From: Lentilactobacillus kosonis
GTDB taxonomy: Bacteria; Bacillota; Bacilli; Lactobacillales; Lactobacillaceae
Assembly (NCBI RefSeq): GCF_003864335.1
Contig: NZ_BEXA01000002.1
Span: 407,656-471,655 of the forward strand
Direction of reading: 5' to 3'
DNA: 64,000 nucleotides
Part shown: in pieces, positions 1 through 9,284 of the stretch
Position numbering within the stretch: position 1 is the first letter of the stretch
Layout: every line of letters starts with the position of its first letter
The notes under the pieces: model-generated
The model's database searches: none
Seen by the model: only the letters and a program-made list of their open reading frames with translations
Told to the model about the DNA's origin: nothing
Position numbers and translations under genes: made by a program

Positions 1-583
1 TCCCTGTATGCAGAATCGTGTGATCAACATCAAATAAAGCTGTATTAACATTTGCATTATTACCGGCCTCGACATCCAACTGCCGATCGCCAATCATCAT
101 TGTTTGATTAGAAACTAAATCGTACGTTTGCTTTAACCAATTCAACGAATCAGGCTTTGGTTTTCTTGGGAAATCATTGGCAGAAGTAACAAATCCCGAG
201 AATTTATCAAGCAAACCGTAGTTAGCTAATAGTGTCTTAGCTTGTTCATTTCGATGAGTTACTAAATAATTTCCTCCGTCATGATCCAGAGCGAAATCTA
301 GTAACTCCTTTGACCCAATGAACGGTTTTGAAGCAGTAACCATCTCAGCTTGATATTGCGCATTAATTTCCGCTAATTCACTTTCATTAATGCCATAAAA
401 AGCTGCATACTTTTTTAAAGCGGCACCAACTGAATGCTGTCTCATCACCACATAAATATCGTGTTCATCGATTTCAACGCTATCAATATCCAAATCATTT
501 AGTGCCTTCGTGAAGGCTTGAACCATTTGGGGATAAGTATCAAACAAAGTACCATCAAAATCCCAAATTAAATTATTAATCAT
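1..583 (-). CDS. HAD-superfamily phosphatase, phosphoglycolate phosphatase-like (C-terminus beyond window)
   Basis: The reading frame opens with ATG at 583 behind a GGAG Shine-Dalgarno and runs off the left edge, giving 194 residues. The N-terminus shows the HAD motif I as DFDGTLFDT (nucleophile and acid/base Asp), motif III as RKPKPDS and motif IV as MIGDRQLDVEAG, the acidic metal-binding end of the fold. A helical cap lies between motifs I and II, so this is subfamily IA. Family members dephosphorylate small phosphorylated metabolites; the substrate cannot be told from sequence. It starts 17 bases before the dtd stop region and is probably the last readable gene of the rsh-dtd transcript. 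Confidence 0.85.
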   Translation of the reverse strand, partial: MINNLIWDFDGTLFDTYPQMVQAFTKALNDLDIDSVEIDEHDIYVVMRQHSVGAALKKYAAFYGINESELAEINAQYQAEMVTASKPFIGSKELLDFALDHDGGNYLVTHRNEQAKTLLANYGLLDKFSGFVTSANDFPRKPKPDSLNWLKQTYDLVSNQTMMIGDRQLDVEAGNNANVNTALFDVDHTILHTG

Positions 584-599
584 TCTAAACTCCTAGCAA

Positions 600-1046
600 C
601 TATTTATTCTCAGTATCAAACAAAATCGTTACTGGTCCATCATTTTCAATACTGACCAACATATCTGCTCCAAATATCCCCGGTTTAACCGTTAAACCGG
701 TAGACGCTAACTGTTCATTAAATTGCTCGTAGACCTGTTTTGCGTGCTCAGGTTCACCTGCAGAAGTGAAGCTAGGGCGATTACCCTTTTTCGTATCAGC
801 AAATAACGTGAATTGTGAAATCGATAAAACTGCTCCGCCAACTTGCTTAATATCTAAATTAAGCTTTTGATTATCATCCTCAAAAATCCGTAATTTACTA
901 ATTTTATGAACTAAATAATCAATCTCTGTATCACCATCGTTATCATTGACACCAACGAGTAATACAAACCCATTAGCAATTTGATTATAGATCTGCTCAT
1001 CGATTCTAACTGTCGCATGCTTAACTCTTTGAAGAACAATTCTCAA
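600..1046 (-). CDS. dtd: D-aminoacyl-tRNA deacylase
   Basis: A 148-residue protein of full family length. Dtd hydrolyses the ester bond of D-aminoacyl-tRNAs, and also glycyl-tRNA(Ala), protecting translation from wrong-handed amino acids. The start MRIVLQRVKHATVRID, the internal motif SISQFTLFADTKKGNRPSF with the catalytic SQFTL element, and a late GxxP cis-proline motif reading KPGIFGADM are all seen. The cis-proline motif is normally NxGP; here the VENDGPVT stretch near residue 135 supplies it. The start is TTG, nine bases after an AGGGG ribosome binding site that overlaps the end of rsh, so the two are translationally close and form the common rsh-dtd pair. Confidence 0.95.
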   Translation of the reverse strand: MRIVLQRVKHATVRIDEQIYNQIANGFVLLVGVNDNDGDTEIDYLVHKISKLRIFEDDNQKLNLDIKQVGGAVLSISQFTLFADTKKGNRPSFTSAGEPEHAKQVYEQFNEQLASTGLTVKPGIFGADMLVSIENDGPVTILFDTENK

Positions 1047-1058
1047 TTTACATGACCC

Positions 1059-3293
1059 CTATCTAAAGATTCTTTCAACTACGTAGACATCTGGAATATT
1101 TTTAATGGTATTCGTTAATCGATCTAACTGCTCCAAATTATGAATTCCAACAGAAATTGAAATCGTAGCCATCTTATTATGGTCAACCTGGCCATTGATT
1201 GAAGAAACATCCTTGGTAACATTCCCAACCGCATTTAAAACATCAGTTAACATTCCAGAACGATTATATCCAGAAACTGATAGGTTTGCTGGGTATGTTT
1301 CTTTGCCTGTCTCAGGATTTTCCCATGACACTTCAATTAGACGTTCACCATTCTCTTCGGCCTTTTTGATGTTGGGACAATTGACCCGATGAACTGAAAC
1401 ACCCCGTCCTTTAGTAATATAACCAACAATTTGGTCACCCGGAACTGGGGTACAACAGTGACTTAAGCGAACCAACATGTTTTCAACGCCTTCGATAATG
1501 ACCCTACTAGACGATGATGCTTGCCGAGAACTCTTTTGTTGCTTAGTTTCGGTTTTCTCAGAAATTGTCTGATGTTTTTCCAACACTTCTCGTTCAGCCT
1601 GATCTTGACGTTCTTTCTTTTGTTGCGCCCGAATATCCTCAGTAATTCGATTAACAACTCCGGTTGGTTGTAAATCACCAAAACCGACTGCTGCCAATAA
1701 GTCATCACCATGCTGATAATTCATACCTTTGGCAACTGAATCCAATTTACCATCCGTTAAAACCATCTTAGGATTAAATCCAGCATTTTGCAGATGACGA
1801 ACTAACATATCCCGACCCGTCTCGATATTTTGTTCTCGATCTTCTTGACGGAAGAATTGTTTAATTTTGTTCCGCGCCCGTCTAGTTTGCACTAGTTGTA
1901 GCCAGTCACGACTTGGACCAGTTGAATTAGGTGAAGTGATTATATCAACGATATCTCCGTTTGAGATTTCAAAATCCAACGGCACAATTTTACCATTCAC
2001 CCTTGCCCCAGTAGTATGGTGACCAACTTCGGTGTGAATAATGTATGCCATATCTAATGGTCCAGCGCCCTTAGGTAACTCAAAAACGTCTCCCTTAGGG
2101 GTAAATGCATATACTCGGTCACCGAATAATTCACCTTTAACGCCATCCATGAAGTCAGCAGCATCATCGGTATCTTCTTGAAGTTCAATTATTTCTTTAA
2201 ACCAATTTAGTTTATTATTATCGTTTGAACCATCCACACCATCTTTAATGCCTTCCTTGTATGCCCAATGAGCAGCAATACCAAATTCAGCAACTTGGTG
2301 CATCTCTTGAGTTCTAATTTGCACTTCCAACGGCTTGCCTTCAGGACCAATGACGGTGGTATGCAAAGATTGATACATATTGGCCTTAGGCATCGCAATG
2401 TAATCTTTAAACCGACCAGGCATGGGTTTCCATTCCGAATGGATAGCTCCCAGCACTGCATAACAGTCTTTGATTGAATCCACAATTACCCTAATTGCCA
2501 ATAAATCATAAATCTGACTAAATTGCTTATGCTGATCGACCATTTTTCGATACACAGAATAAATGTGCTTAGGCCGACCATAAATATCGACTTTTAAGTG
2601 TAAATCAGCAATTGAGTCCTCAATCTGACTAATCGCCTTTTGAATATAATCTTCTCGTTGATCTCGCCGTGAGTTCATTAAATGAACAATTCGATAGTAC
2701 TGTTGCGGATTTAAGTAACGTAAACTAATGTCCTCTAGCTCCCACTTAATCGTTCCAATCCCCAAACGATCAGCAATTGGTGCATATATTTCTAGCGTTT
2801 CTTTAGCTATGCGCCGTTGCTTATCAGGACGTAACGATTTAAGCGTTCGCATATTATGCAAACGATCTGCTAGCTTAACAAGCATAACTCGTATATCTTG
2901 GCACATTGCTAATAATAACTTTCGGTGATTTTCAGCTAATCTTTCTTGGCTAGATTTATATTTAATTTTAGATAACTTAGTAACTCCATCCACGATAAGC
3001 GAAACATCATCGCCAAACAGTTCCCTGACGTCGGCCAAGGTTACTCCCGTATCTTCGACAATATCATGTAAAAAGCCAGCCGAAACAGTGGCTGGATCCA
3101 TATGAAGATCAGCCAAGATCCCGGCGACCTGAATTGGATGCGTGATGTATGGTTCACCGGATTGTCGCTGTTGATCGGCGTGGGCAACTTTAGCAAACTG
3201 ATATGCTTTTTCTACTTCTCTAACATGCTCATCGTTCATATATTCGGCTGCTTGCTTGATAACTTCATCGGCAGTCCATATTTTTGTGGCCAT
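1059..3293 (-). CDS. rel: Bifunctional (p)ppGpp synthetase/hydrolase Rsh
   Basis: A full-length 744-residue long RelA/SpoT homologue that makes and degrades the stringent-response alarmone. The hydrolase domain carries the HDIVEDT motif at residues 76-81. The synthetase domain carries RFKDYIAMPK, the RXKD form found in bifunctional Gram-positive enzymes rather than the EXDD form of synthase-only RelA, followed by YQSLHTTVIGP. Then come a TGS domain (about 390-450), a conserved-cysteine region (SHCCTPVPGD, near 620) and a C-terminal ACT domain that senses the ribosome. It sits directly upstream of dtd. A CbpB/DarB homologue at 58851, whose family can bind Rel, is in the same window. Confidence 0.97.
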   Translation of the reverse strand: MATKIWTADEVIKQAAEYMNDEHVREVEKAYQFAKVAHADQQRQSGEPYITHPIQVAGILADLHMDPATVSAGFLHDIVEDTGVTLADVRELFGDDVSLIVDGVTKLSKIKYKSSQERLAENHRKLLLAMCQDIRVMLVKLADRLHNMRTLKSLRPDKQRRIAKETLEIYAPIADRLGIGTIKWELEDISLRYLNPQQYYRIVHLMNSRRDQREDYIQKAISQIEDSIADLHLKVDIYGRPKHIYSVYRKMVDQHKQFSQIYDLLAIRVIVDSIKDCYAVLGAIHSEWKPMPGRFKDYIAMPKANMYQSLHTTVIGPEGKPLEVQIRTQEMHQVAEFGIAAHWAYKEGIKDGVDGSNDNNKLNWFKEIIELQEDTDDAADFMDGVKGELFGDRVYAFTPKGDVFELPKGAGPLDMAYIIHTEVGHHTTGARVNGKIVPLDFEISNGDIVDIITSPNSTGPSRDWLQLVQTRRARNKIKQFFRQEDREQNIETGRDMLVRHLQNAGFNPKMVLTDGKLDSVAKGMNYQHGDDLLAAVGFGDLQPTGVVNRITEDIRAQQKKERQDQAEREVLEKHQTISEKTETKQQKSSRQASSSSRVIIEGVENMLVRLSHCCTPVPGDQIVGYITKGRGVSVHRVNCPNIKKAEENGERLIEVSWENPETGKETYPANLSVSGYNRSGMLTDVLNAVGNVTKDVSSINGQVDHNKMATISISVGIHNLEQLDRLTNTIKNIPDVYVVERIFR

Positions 3294-3345
3294 AAAATCA
3301 CTTACTTTCTTGGTAAATACTTAGCCCTATTCTACAATTAATTGA

Positions 3346-4088
3346 TTAATGACTCAATTCAAAATGATATGATGCGGCTGCCAACACGTAAAATGGGGCA
3401 GTCTCGGTCCTCAAAATTCGTGGACCTAATCCCGCGGAAATAAAATTGTGTGCCGTTAGTTGGTTAATTTCATCGTCAGAAACACCACCTTCAGGTCCGA
3501 TTACAAATACCGCGGATTGTCCTATGTTCATATCTGCAAATACTTTACTTAATTTTGATTGTTCCCCTTGCTTAGCGGATTCCTCATATGCTACCACACG
3601 GGCATCATAGCCAGAAACCGAAATATCTGTAATTTTATCCGCATACTTAATTTCTGGAATCATATTCCGATGCGATTGTTCAGCAGCACTCTTAGCGATT
3701 TCTTGGAGCCGACTAACTTCTTAGGGGCTTTATCATTCCAATTAACCACCGATCTTTGCATTTCCGTAAAAACAATTTCGGATACTCCCAACTCAGTTGC
3801 CTTTTGAACGATAATTTCTGGCTTACTTTGTTTAGGTAATCCACAAATCAACGAAATTTTAACGGGCAATTCAACATTGTGATTTAAATCACGAATAATG
3901 TGGCAAATTGCTCGTTGTTCCTTAATTTGACTTAATTCAGCTAAGTATACACGATGATCGTTTAGAACTAATTCTACTTGCTCACCAACGTCACTTCTCA
4001 AAACTCTGACAAAATGTTTAGCAACATCCGCTGGTAACTCAATATTATGATCATCTGGTAAACTACTATCAATAAAATAATGTTGCAT
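3346..4088 (-). CDS. rsmE: 16S rRNA m3U1498 methyltransferase RsmE (frameshifted)
   Basis: RsmE methylates U1498 of 16S rRNA using SAM. The N-terminal half (from ATG 4088, MQHYFIDSSLPDDHN) holds the PUA-like domain and the start of the SPOUT fold. The C-terminal half carries the SPOUT knot signature VFVIGPEGGVSDDEI and GPRILRTETAP. The two halves lie in different frames: near 3714 the DNA reads TTAGTCGG where TTAAGTCGG would give the expected KKLSRLQEIAKSAAEQSHRN. A one-base loss in an A pair explains it, so I take the gene as one unit of about 247 residues. It follows prmA with a few bases between them, as in many Firmicutes. Confidence 0.88.
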
Positions 4089-4090
4089 AA

Positions 4091-5053
4091 CTATTCTCCA
4101 TCTGCACTAGGTTTTTGGGCAATAATTGAATACCAATCACCCATATTTAAAACTTGCAAGACTTTAAAGTTCTCAGATTTAATTGCTTCACGAACGACAT
4201 CTAATTTAGAGTTAATAATTCCAGCTGTGATAAAGATTCCACCTGGCTTTAAATTTTCGAATGCCTGCGGTGCTAATGGTACTAGAATTTCTGCTAAAAT
4301 ATTCGCTACTACAATATCAACTTGCTTATGAATCCCGTTTAATAAATCATTCGCAACGATCTCCATAGAATCCTCATCGAAATTAAGCCGAACATTATCC
4401 TTAGCTGATCTAACTGCGATATCATCGACATCCGTTGCAAAAATATCACCAACGCCTAAACGTCTAGCAGCAATACTCAAAACTCCTGAGCCGGTTCCAA
4501 CATCAATCATTGATTCACCACCACGAATGACCGTTTCGAGGGCTTGCAATGATAACTGGGTAGTTGGATGAGTACCCGTGCCAAAGGCCATACCTGGATC
4601 AAGACGAATTACTTGTTCATCACCAGTAGTTGGATTATAACCCTCCCAGCTTGGAACAATCGTTAAGTATCTGGTAAGTCTGACTGGATGATAGTACTTT
4701 TCCCATTCCGTAGACCAGTCTTCATCTGCGACCAGGTTAGACTTAACTTCAGCTGGTCCAGGATTTAAGCCGAAACTGCTTAGATTTCTAACTCGTTCCT
4801 CAATTAGCGGAATCTTCGCCGCAATCTTTTCACTATCAGGAAAGTATGAGCTTACAATAGCCCCATTAGTAATATGCGGAATATCTTTAATATCAAATAA
4901 TCGACCGTGTTCCGCCTCAATTTGCGGATTAATTTGCTTAAAATCTTCAGCGTCCTCGATTTTAACGCCACTTGCATCGAAGTCCATAAAAATGTTGGCA
5001 ACCGCTTCAACGGCCTCGCTAGTTGTTAATACAGAAACCTGTGTCCAATTCAT
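4091..5053 (-). CDS. prmA: Ribosomal protein L11 methyltransferase
   Basis: A complete 320-residue PrmA, which trimethylates ribosomal protein L11. The N-terminal substrate-recognition domain begins MNWTQVSVLTTSEAVEAV. The SAM-binding motif I is visible as MIDVGTGSGVLSIAARRLG near residue 180, preceded by the characteristic LDPGMAFGTGTHPTT loop, and motif IV as VDIVVANILAEIL. The ATG is preceded by an AAGGAA ribosome binding site. It is the gene before rsmE in a minus-strand cluster with rsh. Confidence 0.96.
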   Translation of the reverse strand: MNWTQVSVLTTSEAVEAVANIFMDFDASGVKIEDAEDFKQINPQIEAEHGRLFDIKDIPHITNGAIVSSYFPDSEKIAAKIPLIEERVRNLSSFGLNPGPAEVKSNLVADEDWSTEWEKYYHPVRLTRYLTIVPSWEGYNPTTGDEQVIRLDPGMAFGTGTHPTTQLSLQALETVIRGGESMIDVGTGSGVLSIAARRLGVGDIFATDVDDIAVRSAKDNVRLNFDEDSMEIVANDLLNGIHKQVDIVVANILAEILVPLAPQAFENLKPGGIFITAGIINSKLDVVREAIKSENFKVLQVLNMGDWYSIIAQKPSADGE

Positions 5054-5085
5054 AAATAAATTCCTTTCTGATACAAAAAAGCATC

Positions 5086-5439
5086 CTATTTGGATGCGCC
5101 ATTTGATACTTCTTCTTCCTCATCAAAATCATCATGCACTTTGGCATCGTGGTTAAGTAGACGAGATTTTAAGTATTCTAATAATTCGGCTTCTGTGCGG
5201 AATACACGCGGATGCTTTTGTTTATGAAGTCGTAAATCGATTTCTTTAATCCGCTGTCTTCCAGTCCACTTGTGACTGTACCTAACTATCAGTCTATTAT
5301 CAAGTTGCTTTTTTCCAAACTTAAAAATATAGATATTTTCGGGTGTCAACAAGGGGCGCATATACTCTTTTTTATAGAAAAAGCCATTTTTTCTAAGAAA
5401 TTGTTTAGTGCGACTGAGAATAATGAACACCTCCTGCAT
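5086..5439 (-). CDS. Hypothetical basic protein with acidic tail, upstream of prmA
   Basis: Up to 117 residues; I do not recognise the family. The body is rich in Lys, Arg and aromatic residues (RTKQFLRKNGFFYKKEYMRP), and the end is acidic (HDDFDEEEEVSNGASK). There is no signal peptide or membrane segment. It is the first gene after a good promoter (5487-5515) and precedes prmA, so it may have a translation-related role, but that is only context. The start is doubtful: a perfect AGGAGGTG lies at 5435-5428, just inside the ATG at 5439, so initiation may really occur at one of two ATT codons at 5424 and 5421. Confidence 0.6.
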   Translation of the reverse strand: MQEVFIILSRTKQFLRKNGFFYKKEYMRPLLTPENIYIFKFGKKQLDNRLIVRYSHKWTGRQRIKEIDLRLHKQKHPRVFRTEAELLEYLKSRLLNHDAKVHDDFDEEEEVSNGASK

Positions 5440-5486
5440 GCTTTTTGTTGCTTGTTAAACTCTTCATAAAAAAACAATTAATATAT

Positions 5487-5515
5487 ATACTAATGTAACG
5501 CGGCTAAAAACGCAA
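5487..5515 (-). promoter_or_regulatory. Predicted sigma-A promoter of the prmA-rsmE-rsh cluster
   Basis: Read on the minus strand there is a -35 box TTGCGT (5515-5510) and a -10 box TAGTAT (5492-5487) separated by 17 bases. It points at the unknown 117-residue gene and prmA. Confidence 0.5.
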
Positions 5516-5575
5516 ACGATTTATTTGAATTTTTCCAATTTGTTTGTAATGATAGTTCTAAGGAGATGAACCTAC

Positions 5576-5971
5576 ATGGAAATGTTTCGCGTCCGATTTA
5601 TTAACCGCATCACTGATGAAACAATTAGAATTGGTTATACATCAATTCTAGAAAACAATTTAAGTCCCACAATTTATGAGGGACAACAAATTTTTTACCG
5701 TGATCACTTACAGCCCGATTTACTAAAAACTGGAGTCGCGGCTCTTGATGCATTGGACACTATCTTCAAAGCCATCCCTGATAAATATGTCCTTAGACAG
5801 GTAGCTTTTGAAGCTTCCCATAATCCTGGAATTCTACAAGTTCCCCCTAAAAATTTATTCAATGATTATGTCATTGAACACAACTTACTTAGCCGGGTTA
5901 AATATCACCGAGATGCCGAAAATAAAATTATTATCGACACTAATTTAATTACGGAACTACGAATTGGTTAA
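5576..5971 (+). CDS. Hypothetical protein, lone plus-strand gene
   Basis: A 131-residue soluble protein with no family I can name. It has a clear AAGGAG ribosome binding site ten bases before the ATG, its own terminator, and an opposite orientation to both neighbours, so it is a real single-gene unit. There is no signal peptide or membrane helix. The N-terminal 60 residues look like alternating strands (MFRVRFINRITDETIRIGY) and a helix follows around ALDALDTIFKAIP. It lies between the divergent promoter of the prmA cluster and the convergent end of lepA. Confidence 0.6.
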   Translation: MEMFRVRFINRITDETIRIGYTSILENNLSPTIYEGQQIFYRDHLQPDLLKTGVAALDALDTIFKAIPDKYVLRQVAFEASHNPGILQVPPKNLFNDYVIEHNLLSRVKYHRDAENKIIIDTNLITELRIG

Positions 5972-5975
5972 CACT

Positions 5976-6024
5976 AAAAAAATGGAACTAGAAGTTACTA
6001 ACTTCATTATAGTTCCATTTTTTT
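5976..6024. terminator. Bidirectional rho-independent terminator
   Basis: Inverted repeat AAAATGGAACTA / TAGTTCCATTTT around a 19-base loop, with A and T runs on each side. It lies between the converging 131-residue gene and lepA. Confidence 0.8.
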
Positions 6025-7861
6025 ATTTATCACTTTGTTCGTCTTCGCCGGTTTGTAAGACTGCCATAAATGCAGCTTGTGGAATTTCGACCTTACCAAC
6101 GGACTTCATCCGTTTCTTACCTCGCTTTTGTTTATCCAACAGCTTAGCTCGTCGGTCTGGATCACCAGTATGAATTTTAGAAGTAACATCTTTTCGATAT
6201 GCCTTGATGTTAGTTCTAGCAATCACCTTGGAACCGATGGCGGCTTGAATTGGAATTTCGAAGTTTTGTCGAGGGATAATACCCTTTAATTTAGTCACAA
6301 TGTCCCGACTTCTACTATCAGCAAATTGTTTATGCGTAATGAAGCTCAAAGCATCGACTTTATCACTGTTCAACAAGATATCGACCTTAACTAAATCACT
6401 TGGGCGATATTCTTCGAGATCATAATCCAGGGATGCATATCCACGTGTACTTGATTTTAGCTTGTCAAAAAAATCAAAGATGATTTCAGATAATGGCATG
6501 TGATAAATCACGTTAACCCGATAATCATCTAAATAATCCATAGTCTCAAAAATTCCTCGACGTCGTTGGCAAAGTTCCATTACTGCCCCAACATATTCAT
6601 TTGGAACCATAATTGTAGCCTTGACAAAGGGTTTCTAAAATCGACTTAATTTCAGAAGCATCTGGCATTTCAGAGGGGTTTTCGACTTCAATCTCAGTAC
6701 CATCAGATTTATTAACATTATACGTAACCGATGGTGCCGTCGTGATCAAGTCCAAATTAAATTCTCGTTCTAGTCGTTCTTGGACAACATCCATATGCAG
6801 GAGTCCTAAGAACCCACAGCGGAATCCAAAGCCTAACGCCTGTGAAACTTCTGGTTCGAATTCTAAAGCCGCATCATTTAATTTTAATTTTTCTAAGGAT
6901 TCTCGCAAGTCTTCAAATTTAGCATTATCAGTTGGATAAAGCCCGGCATAAACCATTGGATTCATTTCTCGATAACCAGGTAAGGCTTTATCTGCCTGAT
7001 TAGTAGCATTAGTAATCGTATCACCCACTCGAGTTTGGGTAATGTCCTTGATACTAGCCGTAATATAACCAACGTCCCCAGACATCAAGTAATCACGCTT
7101 AACTGGGTGTGGTGAATTGACGCCAACCTCAGTCACTTCATACTCTGAGCCAGAGTTCATTAACTTAATTCGATCACCCGGTTTAACAGTTCCGTCTTCA
7201 AGTCTAACACTAAGGACCACCCCACGATAATCATCATAAATGGAATCAAAAATCAAAGCTTTCAATGGTGCTGTGACATCGCCGGTTGGCGCTGGCACCT
7301 TAGCAACGATTTGTTCAAGTAGTTCTTTAATTCCAATTCCTTTTTTAGCACTAGCCATAACGGCATCGGAAGCATCAATCCCAATAACATTTTCAATTTC
7401 TTCTTTAACTTTATCAGGTTCAGCTGATGGCAAGTCAATCTTATTGATTACTGGCACAATTTCTAAATCGTCGTCTAAAGCTAAGTATACATTAGCCAAG
7501 GTTTGCGCCTCAACCCCTTGAGCAGCATCGACAACTAAAATGGCTCCTTCGCAAGCTGCCAAGCTTCTGGAAACTTCATATGAAAAATCGACGTGTCCTG
7601 GTGTATCAATTAAATGAAACTCATAGTCATTTCCATCATCAGCGTGATACTTCAGTTCCACAGCATTTAATTTAATGGTAATGCCTCGTTCACGTTCAAG
7701 ATCCATATTATCTAATAGTTGATCTTTCATTTCCCGTTCAGACACGGTGTCAGTCATTTCAAGAATTCGGTCCGCCAGTGTCGACTTCCATGATCAATAT
7801 GCGCAACAATGGAAAAGTTACGGATATACTTTTGATGCTCTTTCATTTTTTCAATATCCAT
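6023..7861 (-). CDS. lepA: Elongation factor 4 LepA (two frameshifts)
   Basis: LepA is a translational GTPase that acts on stalled or mistranslocated ribosomes. The start is ATG 7861 ([19 protein letters not shown]). The G1 loop should read [17 protein letters not shown] but one A is missing at about 7786, shifting the frame. The central part continues with the switch segment ERGITIKL, G3 DTPGHVDF and G4 NKIDLPSA. Near 6633 an extra A breaks [18 protein letters not shown], and the C-terminal domain follows to [16 protein letters not shown]. The two indels together restore a protein of about 612 residues, the normal size. It is the last gene of the heat-shock cluster, after a terminator downstream of dnaJ. 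Confidence 0.92.
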
Positions 7862-7926
7862 GTTGATATCTCGCTTTCGTTCAAATTACTAACTAGTTCA
7901 ATTATAAGTGATTGAACCACCAAAAG

Positions 7927-7970
7927 AAAAGAGGCTGCTAGAAATGTTTATCACTAGCAGTCTCTTTATT
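7927..7970 (-). terminator. Rho-independent terminator after dnaJ
   Basis: On the minus strand the stem AAAGAGACTGCTAG / CTAGCAGCCTCTTT (one wobble) is followed by a T-rich run. It separates dnaJ from lepA. Confidence 0.75.
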
Positions 7971-8035
7971 CATTCTAAAATACCAACGACGAATTAAATT
8001 AGCACAATTTTAATTGCTAATTAATTTGTAAAACT

Positions 8036-9187
8036 TTACTTCTTACCGTCAAAAGCATCCTTTAATTTATCAAACAGGTTTCCTGACTTACCTGATCCCA
8101 AATCTCCTTCACCTGAAGCAGCAGCTAACGCTTCAAGCGCAACCTTTTGCTCCTTGCTTAGAGCTTTTGGTGTGACAACGTTAACTGTAACTCGTTGATC
8201 ACCATTTCCTTTACCACGTAGGTGTGGGGCACCCTTACCACGTAATTTAAATACTGTGCCGTTCTGGGTTCCCGCGGGAATTGTTAAGTCAACATCACCA
8301 TGAACTGTTTGAACTTTAACTTTACCACCAAGTGCAGCCTTGGAAAAACTAATGTCTTGGTTCATGTAAATTGTTGCACCGTCACGTTGGTAGATCTTTG
8401 AAGGCTTAACCTTAAATACAATATACAAATCACCATAAGGTCCGCCATTTTCCCCGGCTTCGCCTTGATTTTGCAATCGCATTTGTTGACCATCGTCGAC
8501 ACCAGCTGGAACAGTAACTTCAATCTCATGGCTTTGATCAACGTGACCACTACCACCACAAGTTGGACATTTTTCTTTAATTTCTTTACCAGTTCCGTTA
8601 CATACTGGACATTCTTGACGAGTCTGCATTCTTCCAAGTGGTGTATTAGTTTCAACGGTCACAAATCCTCGACCACCACAGTTATGACACGTTACCGGAG
8701 AAGTTCCAGGTTTGGCACCAGTTCCACCACAGGTGTCACATTGAGCTTCACGATTATATTTGATTCGCGTTTTCTTTCCAAAAATGGCCTCTTCAAATTC
8801 CAAAGTCATCTGGTACTGCAAATCTCGACCCTGTCGTGGTGCAGTTGGGTCAACGGTTTGTTGACCGCCACCACCGCCAAAGAATTGACTAAAGATATCA
8901 TCAAATCCAAAACCGCCGCCAAAATCTGCGCCACCTTGTGAGTAGCCACCGCCACCAAATCCTTGAGGACCTTCTGCAGAACCATATTGATCATAGTTAG
9001 CTCGTTTTTGAGAATCACCTAATACTTCATAAGCTTCAGTGATATCCTTAAATTTTTGCTCAGCATCTGGTGCTTTGTTAATATCTGGATGGTATTTTTT
9101 TGAAAGCTTTCTGTAGGCGTGCTTAATGTCGTCGTCAGAAGCATCCTTGGATACCCCAAGAATATCATAATAATCTTTGTTAGCCAT
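8036..9187 (-). CDS. dnaJ: Chaperone protein DnaJ
   Basis: A complete 383-residue type I J-protein, co-chaperone that delivers clients to DnaK and stimulates its ATPase. The J domain carries the catalytic HPD in [10 protein letters not shown] (about residue 33). A Gly/Phe-rich linker (about 75-115) follows, then four zinc-binding CxxCxGxG repeats ([32 protein letters not shown]) and the two substrate-binding beta domains. ATG with GGGAG upstream. It is separated from dnaK by 97 bases containing a hairpin that could act as an attenuator. Confidence 0.98.
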   Translation of the reverse strand: MANKDYYDILGVSKDASDDDIKHAYRKLSKKYHPDINKAPDAEQKFKDITEAYEVLGDSQKRANYDQYGSAEGPQGFGGGGYSQGGADFGGGFGFDDIFSQFFGGGGGQQTVDPTAPRQGRDLQYQMTLEFEEAIFGKKTRIKYNREAQCDTCGGTGAKPGTSPVTCHNCGGRGFVTVETNTPLGRMQTRQECPVCNGTGKEIKEKCPTCGGSGHVDQSHEIEVTVPAGVDDGQQMRLQNQGEAGENGGPYGDLYIVFKVKPSKIYQRDGATIYMNQDISFSKAALGGKVKVQTVHGDVDLTIPAGTQNGTVFKLRGKGAPHLRGKGNGDQRVTVNVVTPKALSKEQKVALEALAAASGEGDLGSGKSGNLFDKLKDAFDGKK

Positions 9188-9242
9188 GCTAAACTCCCGT
9201 CTTAGTTACTTTATCATCCTTGACAGAATACCATATTTTAAC

Positions 9243-9274
9243 AAAAAGCCAAAGCTCACTAGCCTTGACTTTTT
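9243..9274 (-). terminator. Terminator-like hairpin between dnaK and dnaJ
   Basis: On the minus strand AAAAAGTCAAGGCT / AGCTTTGGCTTTTT folds with a four-base AGTG loop, two wobble pairs and a CTTTTTGTT tail. Its place after the dnaK stop and before the dnaJ ribosome binding site suggests partial termination that keeps DnaK above DnaJ. Confidence 0.6.
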
Positions 9275-9284
9275 GGACAATTAA

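Noticed and set aside
3346..4088. Calling rsmE and the other split genes pseudogenes
   Set aside because: The same defect hits essential genes at the same rate, and the halves align perfectly to family sequence.
8465..8941. 158-residue plus-strand frame opposite dnaJ
   Set aside because: It is a shadow of the Gly-rich and Cys-repeat coding region, Ser/Thr-rich with no ribosome binding site or family features.
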